Positions 21,200 through 33,702 are shown, numbered from the stretch's first letter. The stretch is 64,000 nucleotides of DNA from Petrolisthes cinctipes (GCA_033782935.1 JAWQEG010001325.1:1364001-1428000), one strand, 5' to 3'. The notes: generated by a model from the letters alone, not told the origin. Numbers and translations: made by a program.

Positions 21200-21360
21200 T
21201 TTTTGTGCACAGTATATACAAACAAGTGTCATCTGATTATATGCCTTTAACATCAATTCCTTCACAGATAATATACCAGAAGTGGTACTAGATGCGACAG
21301 TCCAGCCAGCACAAGAAGATACCAGAGATGAACATCATATTTTCTCAACTGCAGTATGCT
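21200..21360 (+). repeat. Second copy of THAP gene exon 3 and its acceptor
   Basis: Duplicates about 20540-20683, including the intron end (ATCAATTCCTTCACAG) and the start of exon 3 (NIPEVVLDATVQPAQED versus NTPEVVQDAIPHAQED). Sequence after exon 3 copy 1 (GGGTCTGCTCAACGAAAGAA) resembles the end of exon 2. The duplicated unit is therefore exon 2 end-intron-exon 3, about 660 bp apart. The two exon copies could be alternative terminal exons. Confidence 0.65.
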
Positions 21361-21974
21361 GATCGTGCTGTGTTTGTATTCCCAGACATGATGAGTTGAA
21401 AAGTGTTAAGTTAGCCGTTAACTCTCAGAAAGTTGAGCTCGTTAATCTGAAAAGTGCTAACGCAATACAGTACGGTACTTTCTGAAAAAGCGAATGAACT
21501 GACAGAAATTACGTTTGTTTACACAATTTCCAAACCTGTGTAAAATCCACATTGATTATACTTATGGACTGACTGTAATAATACAGTATTATGTAAATTC
21601 TAATTGCATTAGTTTTGCTTTATACATACCATAATGATTAATATATTGTGATAAAATTAACGTTAGTTTCTAGTTTTTCTAGAAAATGTGCAATTCCACT
21701 GTGATTATACTCATAGACTGATAGTGATAGTACTTCATAAGGATATTGTTACTCTTACTTCTATGGCAAGAAACATTTATTACTGTACTGTACTTTATTT
21801 TTGGTACACATTTCATTTCGCAAAGTATATGATAATAAATATATAATTACATTCAGCATACAGTATTTTGTATTCATATTCCGATTCATTATTTTTCTAC
21901 TTTTTAAAGTCATTGTAGGTGTAAGCAATATATAAGTGACCTTGAATGGGGCATTTGGTAAATATCAAATGGGG

Positions 21975-22300
21975 CATTTTGAAATTAGTCTGACCTTACC
22001 TAACCTAACCTAGACCGCATCAAACTACCGGGACCTAACCTGGGCAGACTACTGGTACCTAACCTGAGCAGACTACTGGGAAATAACCGTGGTAAAGTAC
22101 AGGAAATGACTGGGGCAAAATACTGGGACCTAGCCGGATCTAGCAACACTGCTACAAAGCGGTAATTCTTTCAATAAATACCGGGCATTTTTCTGACCTA
22201 ACTGATGCATTTTTCTAACTTAATCAGGGTATTTTCAGACCTAATTGGGGCATTCTTCGGATCTATTCAGGGCATTTTTCAGATCTGTTGGAGGGGTTGA
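21975..22300. repeat. CCTAAC/ACTACCGGG repeat family, copy 1
   Basis: Contains TTACCTAACCTAACCTAGAC followed by several degenerate units of about 23 bp with ACTACYGGGACCTAACC, then AACACTGCTACAAAGCGG and TAATTCTTTCAATAAATACC. The same order occurs at 52.25-52.44 kb, with pieces at 46.4, 52.0 and 53.0 kb. The CCTAA units resemble the arthropod (TTAGG)n telomere motif but are too short and diverged to be telomere. Confidence 0.7.
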
Positions 22301-23281
22301 AAGTGACATATTTTAGAAATGGGGCAGTTGGAAATACTAAATAGGTATGGAAATCCTTTTTATAACATTGAAAAAATCCAGAATTATCAATATAAATTAC
22401 CTTTACATCCAGGTAATAGGTTATTATATAATCTTTCGAGTGATAGATATATGAATATAACCTAGCACTAGTCAATATAAATACTTCGTAACCAAGGTTA
22501 AAAAACTGTAGGCTACTACCAAGGATGATCGACTAATGATCTCATTAGGTCATGATTTATAAAAATGCTGCTTTATATCCAAATGATTAGTAGGCTAGTT
22601 AATCATCTATCAAGAATTAAACACGTAAAACCTATTATCAGTCTAAATCATGACCTTATTATCAATGCCAAGTAGTACTGTAGGGCTGGGCCTACTTCTG
22701 GTGAGTATACGACGCACCAGTGGGCAGTGGTAGAGATCTGTCCTGGTTTTTCTGGATATCTATTGATGACAACACACTACAAACACATTTACTTCAAATT
22801 ATAATGATCAATTTAAACTGTGTGGAATATAAAGACACCAAAGATTAGTCATTATTGTACAAATATGGGCTTAGAGATGCGAACGCGACTCGATATCAAT
22901 CTTGGTCGTGGAAGGCTTCCAGTTTTATAGTCCATTATTCTATTTCAACAACTGATGTCGAGTTGTACAATTGCCGTTATATCAGTATGCTTCTTATCTT
23001 TATAACCTACCAAGGTGCAGCTACCGAGAAACTCATTATTTCGATTAATATCAGCTGATATAATCTTTATGCCTCATATTTTACCTAGTGAGCAGGCAAG
23101 GTTTGGGCACCAGCTAGCAACAGAGCCTCCCGTGACGTCACGGATATTTACCACGTCATCACTATGACGTTTCAGTGGACTATCCTTTATAGTCTATTAT
23201 CCTTGGGTGCTACCCACAGTTCTCCCCAATTGACGTCATCATGCTGGGCAACCTATCACAGTAGACCTGCGCAGAAAGGGG
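22301..23281. other. Intergenic, no gene seen
   Basis: No recognisable coding or RNA feature. Several TGACGTCA-like palindromes occur near 23130-23240, but no associated gene supports calling them regulatory sites. Confidence 0.5.
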
Positions 23282-23521
23282 TTATTTCCGCCAAGGAATT
23301 AAATAACTGTATGAGTATAGCCTATACACTGTGGACTCATTAATTCCAAACTTTTGCCCAACACTCCGCTTCGTCAGGCCATTATCATTAAGTTTACAAA
23401 CTTCCCACTTTTTGGCGTAAGTAAGGGTCTTGCAGTGCTTAATAGCCTTTGTTTTTGTTGACGCCTTGTGCAGGACTTCAGTCTGTGGTCGTGGAGGGGT
23501 TGCAGGGGGGTAGTCGGCCAT
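23282..23521 (-). pseudogene. CENP-B/Psq-type HTH fragment of a pogo/Tigger-like transposase
   Basis: From the ATG at 23521: MADYPPATPPRPQTEVLHKA, then KTLTYAKKWEVCKLNDNGLT and KRSVGQKFGINESTVYRL. The last two are helix-turn-helix segments like the N-terminal DNA-binding domain of CENP-B, pogo and Tigger transposases. After the recognition helix the sequence turns into unrelated YSYSYLIPWRK and stops, so the second HTH and the DDE domain are missing. This is a truncated relic, or a first exon. Confidence 0.6.
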
Positions 23522-23840
23522 TGTTCGCTCACAAAAGAAACCGGTTCTGATTAACAATCGGTATGTACAGTACTCCTTGATAACGCGAGCTCTACTGCCC
23601 GGGGTGCTAAGGGTGATGGTGCCGGAGAGCCTGGGAATGAGGTGACATCAGAATTAACGGCCAATGAGAGCGCAGTGATGACTCTGCCACCAATGAGAGC
23701 ACACCGACGCCTCTGACGTCACGCCAACGGCGCAATAACCGCTTTAGGACATGTGATAACAAAAAAGTTGTGTTTTTATAGTGTTCGTGATAACGGTAAA
23801 ACGAGATAACAAAACCCGTGATTACAGAGGGTTGAGTGTA

Positions 23841-24742
23841 TGTAAAAACGACAGTGACTCTATATTTCATTTTGTTGTGTTGAAAAATGTGATTTTGACA
23901 TGTTTTATAGCAAAATTAGAGTGTGAAAATGTACTTAAATATGTAGATATTGTGAAAGTAAATTTTTAGTTGATATCTGTCTCAGCTTACTACCCATCCT
24001 ACAGATGTCACTTTAGTCTTCACAAGTACATCAGGAGATAGCTAAAGATTTGTACTTCAATATTCTGTATCATTTATTTATGTAGCATGAGTAATTTACA
24101 AGCTAGTAACCATCAAATGTGTTGTTTACAAAGTGACTGCGTGTGCGGGAGTGAGGCCCGGGAGAGAGAGCTGCCACGATAGATAATGCCCTCGGCCTAG
24201 TGCTTGAGGAAGCCCCTCTGTTGCCAAAATAGGAGCGCAATAGGCGAACCTACTGTATATTGCGGATTTGGTATGGCAAGAGAAAGCGATTGAGTGAAAT
24301 AAAAAAAAAAAGTTAACTGGTGGCTTAGATTTCTCGTTTACCAAACATAATTTTTGTACAGTGCATGTACTTACATTTATTGACCACATAACCGCAGGCA
24401 TTATCTATCTCAGCAGCTCCCTTACCCAGGCTTCTCTCCTGCACTCACAGTCACTATGTAAACAACAAATTTGACAGCTAATGGCTTGTAAAGCTATATA
24501 AATAAATAATACAGGATATTGAAGTACAAATATTTAGCTGTCTCCTGATGTAATTGTGAAGACTAAAATGACATCTGTAGGATGGGTAGTCACCTTACAA
24601 TGATATCAACTCAAAATTCATTTTTACACTATATTTACATAGGCCTATCTAAGTAGGTGTTTACACTAATTTCATTATAAAACATGTCTGAATCACATTT
24701 TTCAACACAACGATATGAATTATAATGTCACTGTCATTTTTC
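23841..24742. repeat. Long imperfect palindrome, about 350-bp arms
   Basis: 23841-24190 and 24397-24742 are inverted copies of each other with scattered substitutions and small gaps, separated by about 206 bp. Shared landmarks include ACTACCCATCCTACAGATGT, TTGTACTTCAATAT and the inner ends AGATAATGCC/GGCATTATCT. It could be a foldback element or large MITE, or two head-to-head insertions. No ORF spans it. Confidence 0.85.
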
Positions 24743-24749
24743 CAAACAT

Positions 24750-26480
24750 ATATGGTAATTACAAGAAAAGAGGAGTGATGAAAATATGTCCTTCTACCCA
24801 CACAGTTCAAGTAAGACTGACTGGTGGTGGGTGAGATGGCTGTGGCAGCCCTTTGCTGCCACCATCAGTGTTACCAATGAAAAACTAGCTGATTAGGGAC
24901 CACACAAATTTAAAAGCTGTCCTGTCGAATGAATGCTACACCCTCAGTGCTCCAGACTTGTTGCTAGTGTCGAAATTTTACTACACACGCGAATTGAGGG
25001 TTAATGCGTTTCATCCATTGCAGAATGTTCTGATACAAGACTGTTACTCTACACAAAGTACTTACATCAGGCAGCATTTTTTCATCATATATGGTAAAGG
25101 AAATTTATAAATTACAGAAATGCATTGCCAGATAACAGATAGAATGTTACAAAGACTCTGAACATTTCTATTCAAACATACCTAGACTCCACCTGTTGTT
25201 GAATTTCTCAGGAACCCACATCCAGTGGTCAGGAGTGGGCCTGGGCAGAAACTCTGGTCCGATTGCATCCCAACTGGCCTGGCATATTTCTTGAATAATA
25301 TTGCAGATCGATGACTACACAGAAATACTGTACATTGTCACATCTTTCTGGCTCATGCCTGAAACCAGATAAGGCTGCTGTTAAATTGGTTATTGCGGCT
25401 AATTTCCTATATTCATATAGCCAAGGTGTGAATATGATAACTAATTCAATATTGTACAGTTGCCAACGAATGGATCGAGGACAAGCAAGTCAAAAACATG
25501 GTGGTAGGATGCCTTCTGCACTTGGTAACACTGTCTCTCATATATAGATCTTTATCATGGGGTTTACTAGTTTGGTAGATCGATACAGGTCTGGGGATTT
25601 TGTTGGCACAAGAGTGCTGAAACATTTATTGGTGTTTTGTTGCCATATTAGGTTTGTATCTTGGCATTTAATTAAATTATTTAACGTGAATGTCATGTCA
25701 TGTTATGATATACTGTAGAGAGAGAAACGAAAGACCACAAATACACCCGAGCTATATTTATCATATATCTGTTTGCATTGTGAAACGTGCCATTTCATGT
25801 GAAATTGTAGTGTTATTTAACTAATATAATGTCAAAATTAGTACCAAAGTATGGTTATGTAGCACTAAAATGAGAAAATATGTTCGAGAAGTAGGCCATT
25901 GGGCAAGGAAAAGGAACTTAGATGGAAAAACTTGCTATAAAATGGAATTTAAGGGGCCCTATACTGGTTTTTTGAGCGAAATATGGAGGACATGGTGAAA
26001 AAGAGTTAACGACATTGAAAAATCATAGGAGGTTATGGCAAGCATTTCCCAAAGTTTTTGCGCGATATCTATATTTTAACTGCGTGTTTTAATATTTAAA
26101 GGCCATGGGTGTGGTTGATTTATGTCCGGGCATTTAAATCACATTCTCTAGGTCACTCTCCTATTTTCCGCATAATTTTAGCTTTTTTTCCACAATTTTT
26201 TACCGATTATTTTAGTTCAAAGGAAAGAGGTATCTGGCATCTTTAGCCCGAGGCATTTGCCCGCCAGAATTTAGCCTGGAGGGATTAGTGGACTGTGGTC
26301 AGTGATATATCGATCGCAGTAGGGGAAGGTTCACCGGGCTTGCGTCAGGCAGCTTCCCACTTCCCGCGTGTTTACAAACTTTTCATGTTGTTTACCTACT
26401 TATTTCTTGGCCAAGAACATCCTCAGTATGCCAAGACCAAAGAAGTACATTCTACTTCGCCATAAGTCAACGTTAGTCGA
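24750..26480. other. Intergenic with one dispersed-repeat copy
   Basis: 25454-25600 matches 30237-30390 in direct orientation (GTACAGTTGCC, GGATCGAGGACAAG, AACACTGTC, TTTATCATG blocks). I recognise no gene. Confidence 0.55.
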
Positions 26481-26486
26481 GATATT

Positions 26487-27083
26487 AACCCCGAAACGAA
26501 ACACTAGTTGTGAGCTCTGCTCGCTCGAACCATTCACTGGTGGGAGGGAGAAGTAAGGAGGGATTTGAGGAGGGTAGGGGGGGTGCCTATACAAGAGAGG
26601 TGAGAAATTATTCTTGGAGATGAAAAATGAGTGGAAGCTTTAATAAAAGTACGAAAATACACCCGGTTATCAATTATTTATATGCCGACATTCGTGTCAA
26701 TTATTAACATAATTAAAAATAAGATTATCTTTAAAATATTATGATGTAACACAAAAAAAACTGAGTTAACATTATTGTATACTTTATTCGTATAGAATTC
26801 AATGGTTATCATCAAGCACTAAATGCTGAAAAATACTTACACAATAACTGAATAAGAATCATGAACCAGAATGCTCTTTAATAATGAAGCAAATGTGAAT
26901 ACCTTTATATTACATGTTTCAAGTGTTAATACTACTAACACCCTTTCATTTCCCCCATGTCTATCTAACAGTTTATAATTGTCGTGTCAAATATCAAGGC
27001 TCTCATTATCCCTCACGTGGTAGCAGCCTTGCAATATTGTGCATATTTTTAGTAATAACCTGTTGTATTGAATATAGTGAACA
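26487..27083 (-). repeat. Dispersed repeat, arm 2 (inverted copy of 2047-2620)
   Basis: Reverse-complement partner of 2047-2620, about 24 kb away. Similarity begins at AACCCCGAAAC (26487) and ends near CCTGTTGTATTGAAT (27060-27080). This copy has a few small insertions relative to arm 1. Confidence 0.7.
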
Positions 27084-27099
27084 CGTACTGTTTGGTAAT

Positions 27100-28880
27100 T
27101 TATTATGAATCCCTCGGTATTCGGGGGTAACTTTTTTTTCGGATTTTGACGCAATGCCATATGCAAACCAGTGAACTTAAGAGAGTCTGGTTTTCAGATT
27201 CTAGTGTGTAAATTCAAGCTCTATAAATGTGGAATAGCAAAATGTATGTACTCGATACTTCAAAAATTGACCCTCTTTTGCGGTTGGAGAGCATGAAATT
27301 GAGATATATTTGCGGTCTTAAGGGGTTAAAGTGTCCCCTGGTAGAGGGGGAGGAGGTGATTCACCACCAGTCTTTATCTCCTGTCTCTTGAATACAGCAT
27401 GGTCTTGCTTGGTCCTGAAAACATATTAAATAGTGATGTAGAATGAGTTACCTAGGTCATGCAAAATATTGGTTTTCAGTGTGCAAGATTGCCTCTATAT
27501 CACAAGAAAGATCTACATATGAATAAAGGTGGAAAGACTCAAGTCTCAAGGTGGACCAGTTCTTCAGATTTACCTCAGGATAAAACTTTCCTATAGGACA
27601 GTGCACATCCTAAGATAATGATCGATATTATTTTCTAATCTATCCTAGAAAAATATTTTGGTTATTGGCTTGTATATTGTTCAATAATAAAGTTAAACCA
27701 CCTTCAGTTATTTATTTAACTTTTTTATTTTTTAGGTAAAGGCTACATAAAGTTTCTACAAAACAAGTACCGGTATGATAATTCACCCCCACATATATTA
27801 AGGATAAACATGAAAATAAAAAAAACATTAATGAATAACTGAAGATAATATAACAAATGGAGAACCAATAATACCACCATGACTTGCCTAACAATAATTT
27901 GCTAGGAATTTAAATAAAATGTTTATGAAAAATCTCATAAATATAAAACTCAATGTGGGCCAGTTCTTCAGAAATAATCTCAATAATTTTACCATGGGTA
28001 CAAGCTATAGACAAAACATGTATTTTCACCTCAATATTACAGTTAAAACCAAAACGAAAATCAGACAATTATGAAAAATAAAAAGTAAAAGTGAAGGGCT
28101 TGTTCCTGAGAAATACCCATGCCTTTAATTCTGATCCAAAATTATCTTCTGCCTAATCATTCCATAAATATCAAAATGAATTCCCCCTTCAATTCTATAC
28201 GTCATGCAAAAATAAAGACCAGGAAATATAAGTTATGCCTAGGCTATACAAGACACATGGGGCATAGCACAACCGAGCCCAAGGAGGCTATTGAATCTAC
28301 CATGATGCTGCCTAAGTTAACTGTTAGGTGTCGGTTGTGGATATGTAACCTCTAAATATTATAGTTTGTATACTTGACTTTTAGATGCTCCCATGCATTC
28401 CTAAGATGCTGCATGGTTCTCTTGGGCCCCAGACCGGCAGCATTAAAACCATCGGTCTCTCATCTCCAGGCTTGGTTTTTCAGCATCACAATCCTCCTGT
28501 CAGTTCTCCTATCATTGACAACTTTTTCCTCCCTTATTTAGTTAACGAAAAGATCTCGCTCTCCAGCAGTCATTGGGGTGGTCCTCGGGGTAGCAGTAGT
28601 CCCCATGATAGCAAAAGGTGGAAATATATGCTCACTTTGGCTATCACTGGTGGACAGGTTACTATAGTCTAGCTGAATAAAAACAAACTTTCAACAGATG
28701 AAGGTAGCGATGCACAAGCAATCCTACCTCCTGCCAGAATACCAAGTCTGCCGTGATGACTCCACACCAAGGGGATCCATTCCCACACACTCCCTGTGGT
28801 TTGAAAATACGAGATGCAGAGCGGACCCTTCTTGGGGTCCCCTTGTAGGAGCAGGAAGGGAGCATTTAAAGATATGGGCG
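27100..28880. other. Intergenic, no gene recognised
   Basis: AT-rich to about 28100, then more balanced composition to 28880. Open frames at 28385-28672 and 28662-28909 have no recognisable family, though their GC content and Trp/Pro-rich translations suggest an old transposon or exon remnant. Confidence 0.45.
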
Positions 28881-29868
28881 TGAGACCTTTTATGCAGAGG
28901 CAAAAGCATGTGTGGGGTTAGAGGGTGATCTAAATGAAAGTATTAATATTAGTGTAGGCTGAGACAGGGGTGTGTTATGTCACCATGGCTGTTCAATATA
29001 TATATGTATGGTTGTATGAGATAGATGAAGACCAAAGTGAATGGCCTGGGGGCGAAGCTGAGGCTCAATGAAGTAAATTGGTCCTTGGTAGTATGTTTAT
29101 TTGTGGATGACACTGTGTTGATGGCCAAGAGTGAAAGGGAGTTGCAGAGGGTGGTAGATGAGTTTCATTACATGTGTAAACGAAGGAAACTGAAGGTGAA
29201 TGTGGTTAAATGTATGGTGATGGTATTTGAGAGGGCAAAAACTGAAGTGATTGACTTTGCCATACCTTAGAAAGTGGGAATACCAACTGGGACTATGTGT
29301 GAGGTAACTCTAGGGGATGATATGAGGAAGTGAAGGAGTTTAAGTACTTGGGAACAGTTGTGTAAACATGGAAGTATGGAAGGAGAAATTAGGGAGAGAG
29401 CAATGAGGGGTAGAGACATGGACATGGAGTAGGGCTCACCAGTCTAGAATATGTGCAGTCTAGAATAGGAAATAAAGTTGCTTGAGAGGAGCATGTGGAC
29501 TTGCTAGGTGGGATTGAGAGTGAGTATGAGAGATGTGGCATGAGTGAGAAGGCAATAAGTATTGAGTATGGGGTGGTTGAGAGGGTTAATCATAATACAT
29601 TGAGGTGCTTTGGACATGTGGAGAGAATGCAAGGCGAGGAGTTTGTAAAGAAAGTGTTTGGAAGTGAAGTTGTGGGACCTGGTGTGAGAGGTAGACCCCC
29701 GGTTAAATGGCAGAACAGAGTGGAAGAGTATGTAAGAGAGAGAAACGTGAGGGGCAGAGTAGGGTGTGACCAAGTAAGGTGGGAGTATTGGAACAGGGAA
29801 AACGGAGACACTTCTCCCGGAGAGAACGAGGCGTCAGAGCTATAGATAGATAGATAGATAGATAGACA
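28881..29868 (+). mobile_element. LINE copy C, 3' half with GATA tail
   Basis: Aligns with copy D from about 42174 onward: RT catalytic region CLFVDDTVLMAKSERELQ (copy D has FADD), the CKRRKLKVNVVK motif and the C-terminal GHVERMQGEEFVKKVFGSE segment. It ends in TAGATAGATAGATAGATAGAC (29843-29868). Several frameshifts and a deletion around 29400-29500 remove part of the thumb region. It is 5'-truncated and dead. The ORF at 29495-29845 is its C-terminal remnant. Confidence 0.85.
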
Positions 29869-29869
29869 A

Positions 29870-31390
29870 TCATGGAAAACAGTGTGGCTTGGTGAATCAT
29901 ATAAACCTTAGATAACCAATCTAACCATATATAGACCTAACCTTCCTCGAGAAATAATTTGAAAGTAAACCAAAATATGTTCCTAGAATAGCTCTGCATA
30001 ATCTTTTTACTTCCCTATCGACCATAATATGTCGGGTTTTTTTTTATGTATTTGAAATTGTCAGAGAGATCATCAAAGAAAATAACCAGAGTATAGTATA
30101 TGATTTTACTCCAGGAAGGATAATGTTACTTGAAATAAGTTACTAGAGGCCACAAGTTAAATATTACAGACTTAAAGACATATTCAACAATCTCTTCTAA
30201 ATGTAGCTTGTAAAATTACCTAAATTAGAGTGCATAGGTACAGTTGCCGAGGAATGGATCGAGGACAAGTAGCTTAGAAATGTGGGGGTAGTAAGCCTTT
30301 CGCACCTGGCAACACTGTCGTTCATATTATGAATCTTTATCATGAGGTTTATTTGTCTGGCAGATCAAAATGAATTTCGAGATTTGTCGAGATAAAACAA
30401 TGGTACTGCCACTTTATCTGCAAAGTCATGAAGCACCTTTGTTTCACGGGTTGGTGAACTAATCAAATCCCATTAAGGGACCGCTTATAATCTATATGGT
30501 TAATTAATTTCTGAAGTGATTTACATGAAACTTTAATGAACACAAGCTAGGGTACCTGCTTACGTGTTTAGAAAGTTTCAGGACGATTCATGAAATAAAG
30601 AAATAAAAAAAAAAAAAAACGAGAAAAATCCTTATAAAAATACCTTAACTTCGACTCGCTATAACTTATAAACAAACAAACTTACACCATTCCAAAACGA
30701 GAAGTAACGAGATGGATCATTCCCAAATAATATTTATGGATCAGTTTTTCCATATCGGCAATAGTAATGTGTTAAAAATATATAAAACCAAAGAAAGATG
30801 TAAGAACTCAAAACATTTGCAAAAACTTTTGCAAAAAAATACTTCTTTTTTGCCAATGTGAAATATATTCCATAAACTTTACAGAGCATTAACTGACAAA
30901 CACAATAAAACAAAAATGAAGTAAATCGGAAGAAAACTAATAATACAGTAATGATTTAACCCTTTACCTGCGGCAGTGCTAGTCATAAGTAGCCTCCTAG
31001 TGCGGCAATCAACAGTAAAATTAAAGTTTTTCAGATTCATATTTAAAATATTATTAAGTGACCTACGACAATAAATATTCGTATACAATAATTTGAACCT
31101 TTCTACTTACTCAAGAATACATCAGCAGGCATATAGGTGCTCCCATATTTCGTTAGTAATGAGTTGAAAACACCCTATTTTAACACATTTTCTTATCCTG
31201 CTCTCAGCGTTCTCACTGATTTCACGCTCACCACCACCAATACCCCACCACCGCGAACCTCTTTCATCACTTCACAAACAAGGCGAAATCATTATATATA
31301 TATATGTATCAAAACAAAAATGAATCCGTATTTTCACCTTTTTATTTCAAATAGTATAAACATAAAAGTAATAATTTTTCTACCTATGCT
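29870..31390. other. Intergenic with a dispersed-repeat copy
   Basis: 30237-30390 is the partner of 25454-25600. The rest shows no gene. Confidence 0.5.
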
Positions 31391-31394
31391 TTCT

Positions 31395-32340
31395 GTAGGA
31401 GCGAGATAGTGTCGTTGTAGAACCTCCCTTCCAGCCAATCTGTCAGGCAGAGGAGCAAATCTTCTTCCTCGTTCAGATGTTAGAGTGCCGTATTTTTCTA
31501 GTAGCTGGAAGATGACTTTGTAATGAAAGTCACAGGTACTTCATTTTCCTCTGGCTCCAGAACAGATACACGTTGAATGCATTTAGCATTGTGACATCCA
31601 GCAGATGCATGAATAACTTTATATACCACCGGACTGTCTTCCTGACACATTCCAAGCTGTATAGTTGAATATCACATTTGTCAAGTAAATTCATGTTGCA
31701 ATTATAATCTAACACAGCATCCGGGTTTCTTATTCTGAGCCCTGAACGATGGTCAACTTTGTCACTGTCCTTCATATCTCCATGGTGAACTGTTGTCAGC
31801 ATTGTTACATCCCTCTTATCTCTCCAGCCAATTGCCAGCAACTCACGAGACTTATGCAGCTGTGCATGACCTCTCTCTGTAGTAGGTACAAAAGTTGGCA
31901 TGAACTTACGGTTTTTCCTAACTGTGCCAATTTAGCAGGTTCCTTTCGTACCGAGAAAGTGTGACAAGGAGGGGCTTGTGTACCAGTTATCTGTGTATAA
32001 AATATGACCTTTGTCATAATATGGCTCCAACAGTTTCTTTACAACTGCACCAAATATTCCAAGATAGTCATTCTGAGGAATATCTACATCTATTGCTGTG
32101 TACACAATAATGTCCAATACATAACCTGTGTGGCAGTCACATAGGACAAAAATCTTTATTCCAAACCTAAGTCTTTTTGAATCTGCATTTACCTCATAAT
32201 TATGCCTATGAAGCATTGCTGCTACTAGCAGTGTACAGTATGAATGTTTGTACAGTATAATTCTTGACTGCATTTTATGTGCATGGATGAAGCTTTCTTG
32301 CAGCACATGTTTTCTGGCACTTGGTTTTATGAACATCACA
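31395..32340 (-). pseudogene. piggyBac-type transposase remnant
   Basis: Read from 32340 downward: KRLRFGIKIFVLCDCHTGY with the first catalytic Asp, then GHILYTDNWYTSPSLSHFL with the second Asp. Frames change near 31900-31950 (FMPTFVPTTERG-like region). The sequence continues with SDKVDHRSGLRIRNPDAVLD and NMNLLDKCD (third Asp), ECVRKTVRWYIKLFMHLLDV, and a C-terminal RFAPLPDRLAGREVLQRHYL at about 31395-31500. These match the DDD core and C-terminus of piggyBac/PGBD transposases, which cut and paste at TTAA. At least two frameshifts and a missing N-terminus make it inactive. No terminal inverted repeats were found. Confidence 0.85.
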
Positions 32341-32557
32341 TTTGTTTCAGTGGTTATATTCTCTTCACCAACTCTTTGTTTGTACAGTTCAGTATTTCCT
32401 CAGCTTCATGCAAGTTACTTGAGAATTATGGTGATGTTAATAAATGCCTAAGCATAGTTTTAACTCGGTCAGAATGCAAAATAAAAAGTTAATAGAATAG
32501 CATGATAAATTTCCTATCTTACCAGATATTGGCACTAATTTTTCATTAAAATTCCAG

Positions 32558-33702
32558 AAATGGAGGAGCAGCAAAAGACCCTTGAGGAGGTCCTACCAGA
32601 TCTTGGACAAGACCTTCTAATAGTTGTGGTAGAGCATCTTAAGGATGAAATAGGTGTAAATTCACCAGAAGATTTCAAGTGTATACAAGAATCTGACTTG
32701 CCCATGCTCAAACCAATACAAAGAAGAAGACTTCTGGATATCCTAAAGAAAGGCAGATTTATTTAAAGTATAACTATAAGCATTGAGTCATAATTTGTAA
32801 TTATCTAATGTATGGTAATGTACTCTTAGCAGCACATCCTACCCAGATAATTATTATGATATCTGCAACAGGAATCAAATTAGCTTTACTCCAAATACCT
32901 TTTAACTCCCTCTCCAAACACACACACACACACACATATATGATGGCGACAGAGTTACAATTGAATAGACCTTTAATTTTTGCCCATCAGCTTTGTGACA
33001 AAGGAAGAAGGATGCTGTCTTGAATCATTTATCTGCTATACACAGCAGTACTGTAGATATTTCAAACACTTGTACAACCTGATATCTCTCTTTTTTTTCA
33101 GAAACTAGTGATTGCAAGACGGCTGATACTACCAACAAAGCTGAAGTAGAAACGGCTCACATATCTTCAGTACCAATGGCTCACATATCTTCAGCACCAA
33201 TGGCTCACACATCTTCAGCACCAATGGCTCACACATCTTCAGCACCAATGGCTCACACATCTTCAGCACCAAAACAGGATGACAATGTGATGAAGTCAAA
33301 TGTCAATCCTACTTGGGCTGAAGACTATGAAATCCCCTGGAACAAACTACCACAGAGGGATCTGATGGACACTCTAAAGAAAGGCTTACTTCCAATACCA
33401 TCGTTATGAAGAGAAATTGTTCGAACCATATGCTCCGACATAACATCCATTACTCGAAAACCTGGTAAAAAAGCTCTTTCCAATATATCTCAACGGATAG
33501 TCCAAGCCTATCCAAATAGTTTTCGGGACATGATAGAAGGAACAAAAGTAGGTACCGGTTACGATAGCCTTCTGAAACAGTTCATAACACGGTTTGAAAA
33601 CATGAACAGAAACTCAAATGGAGCACAGCTGAAATTTAAAGGTGGTGGTTATTCAAGTGATTTTGAAGTAACAAAGAAAAGCCGCTTAAATTGTATTCAT
33701 TG
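32558..33702 (+). pseudogene. SAM-like uncharacterised host-type gene, interrupted
   Basis: Exon a (acceptor ATTCCAG, 32558-32766) encodes MEEQQKTLEEVLPDLGQDLL and then DDFK/EDFKCIQESDLP-like and IQRRRLLDILKKGRF segments, a SAM-like helical fold. Exon b (acceptor TTTTTTTTCAG, from 33102) reads TSDCKTADTTNKAEVE, five AHTSSAPM repeats, NPTWAEDYEIPWNKLPQRDL and MDTLKKGLLPIPSL. One in-frame TGA follows at 33407-33409, after which the frame continues REIVRTICSDITSITRKPG, SFRDMIEGTKVGTGYDSLL and SRLNCIHW. The DIRS terminus begins there. I recognise this as a widespread uncharacterised animal family, not a named gene. The exon a/b junction lacks a clean donor. The TGA and the DIRS insertion leave it truncated. 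Confidence 0.5.
33155..33274 (+). repeat. 24-bp coding minisatellite, five units
   Basis: Units of GCTCACACATCTTCAGCACC plus AATG encode AHTSSAPM. The first units vary slightly (ATATCT, AGTACC) and the later ones are identical, so the array has expanded recently. The period keeps the frame. Confidence 0.95.

Noticed and set aside
23130..23240. Cluster of TGACGTCA-like CRE palindromes
   Set aside because: Three or four partial matches in a repeat-rich region with no nearby promoter or gene.
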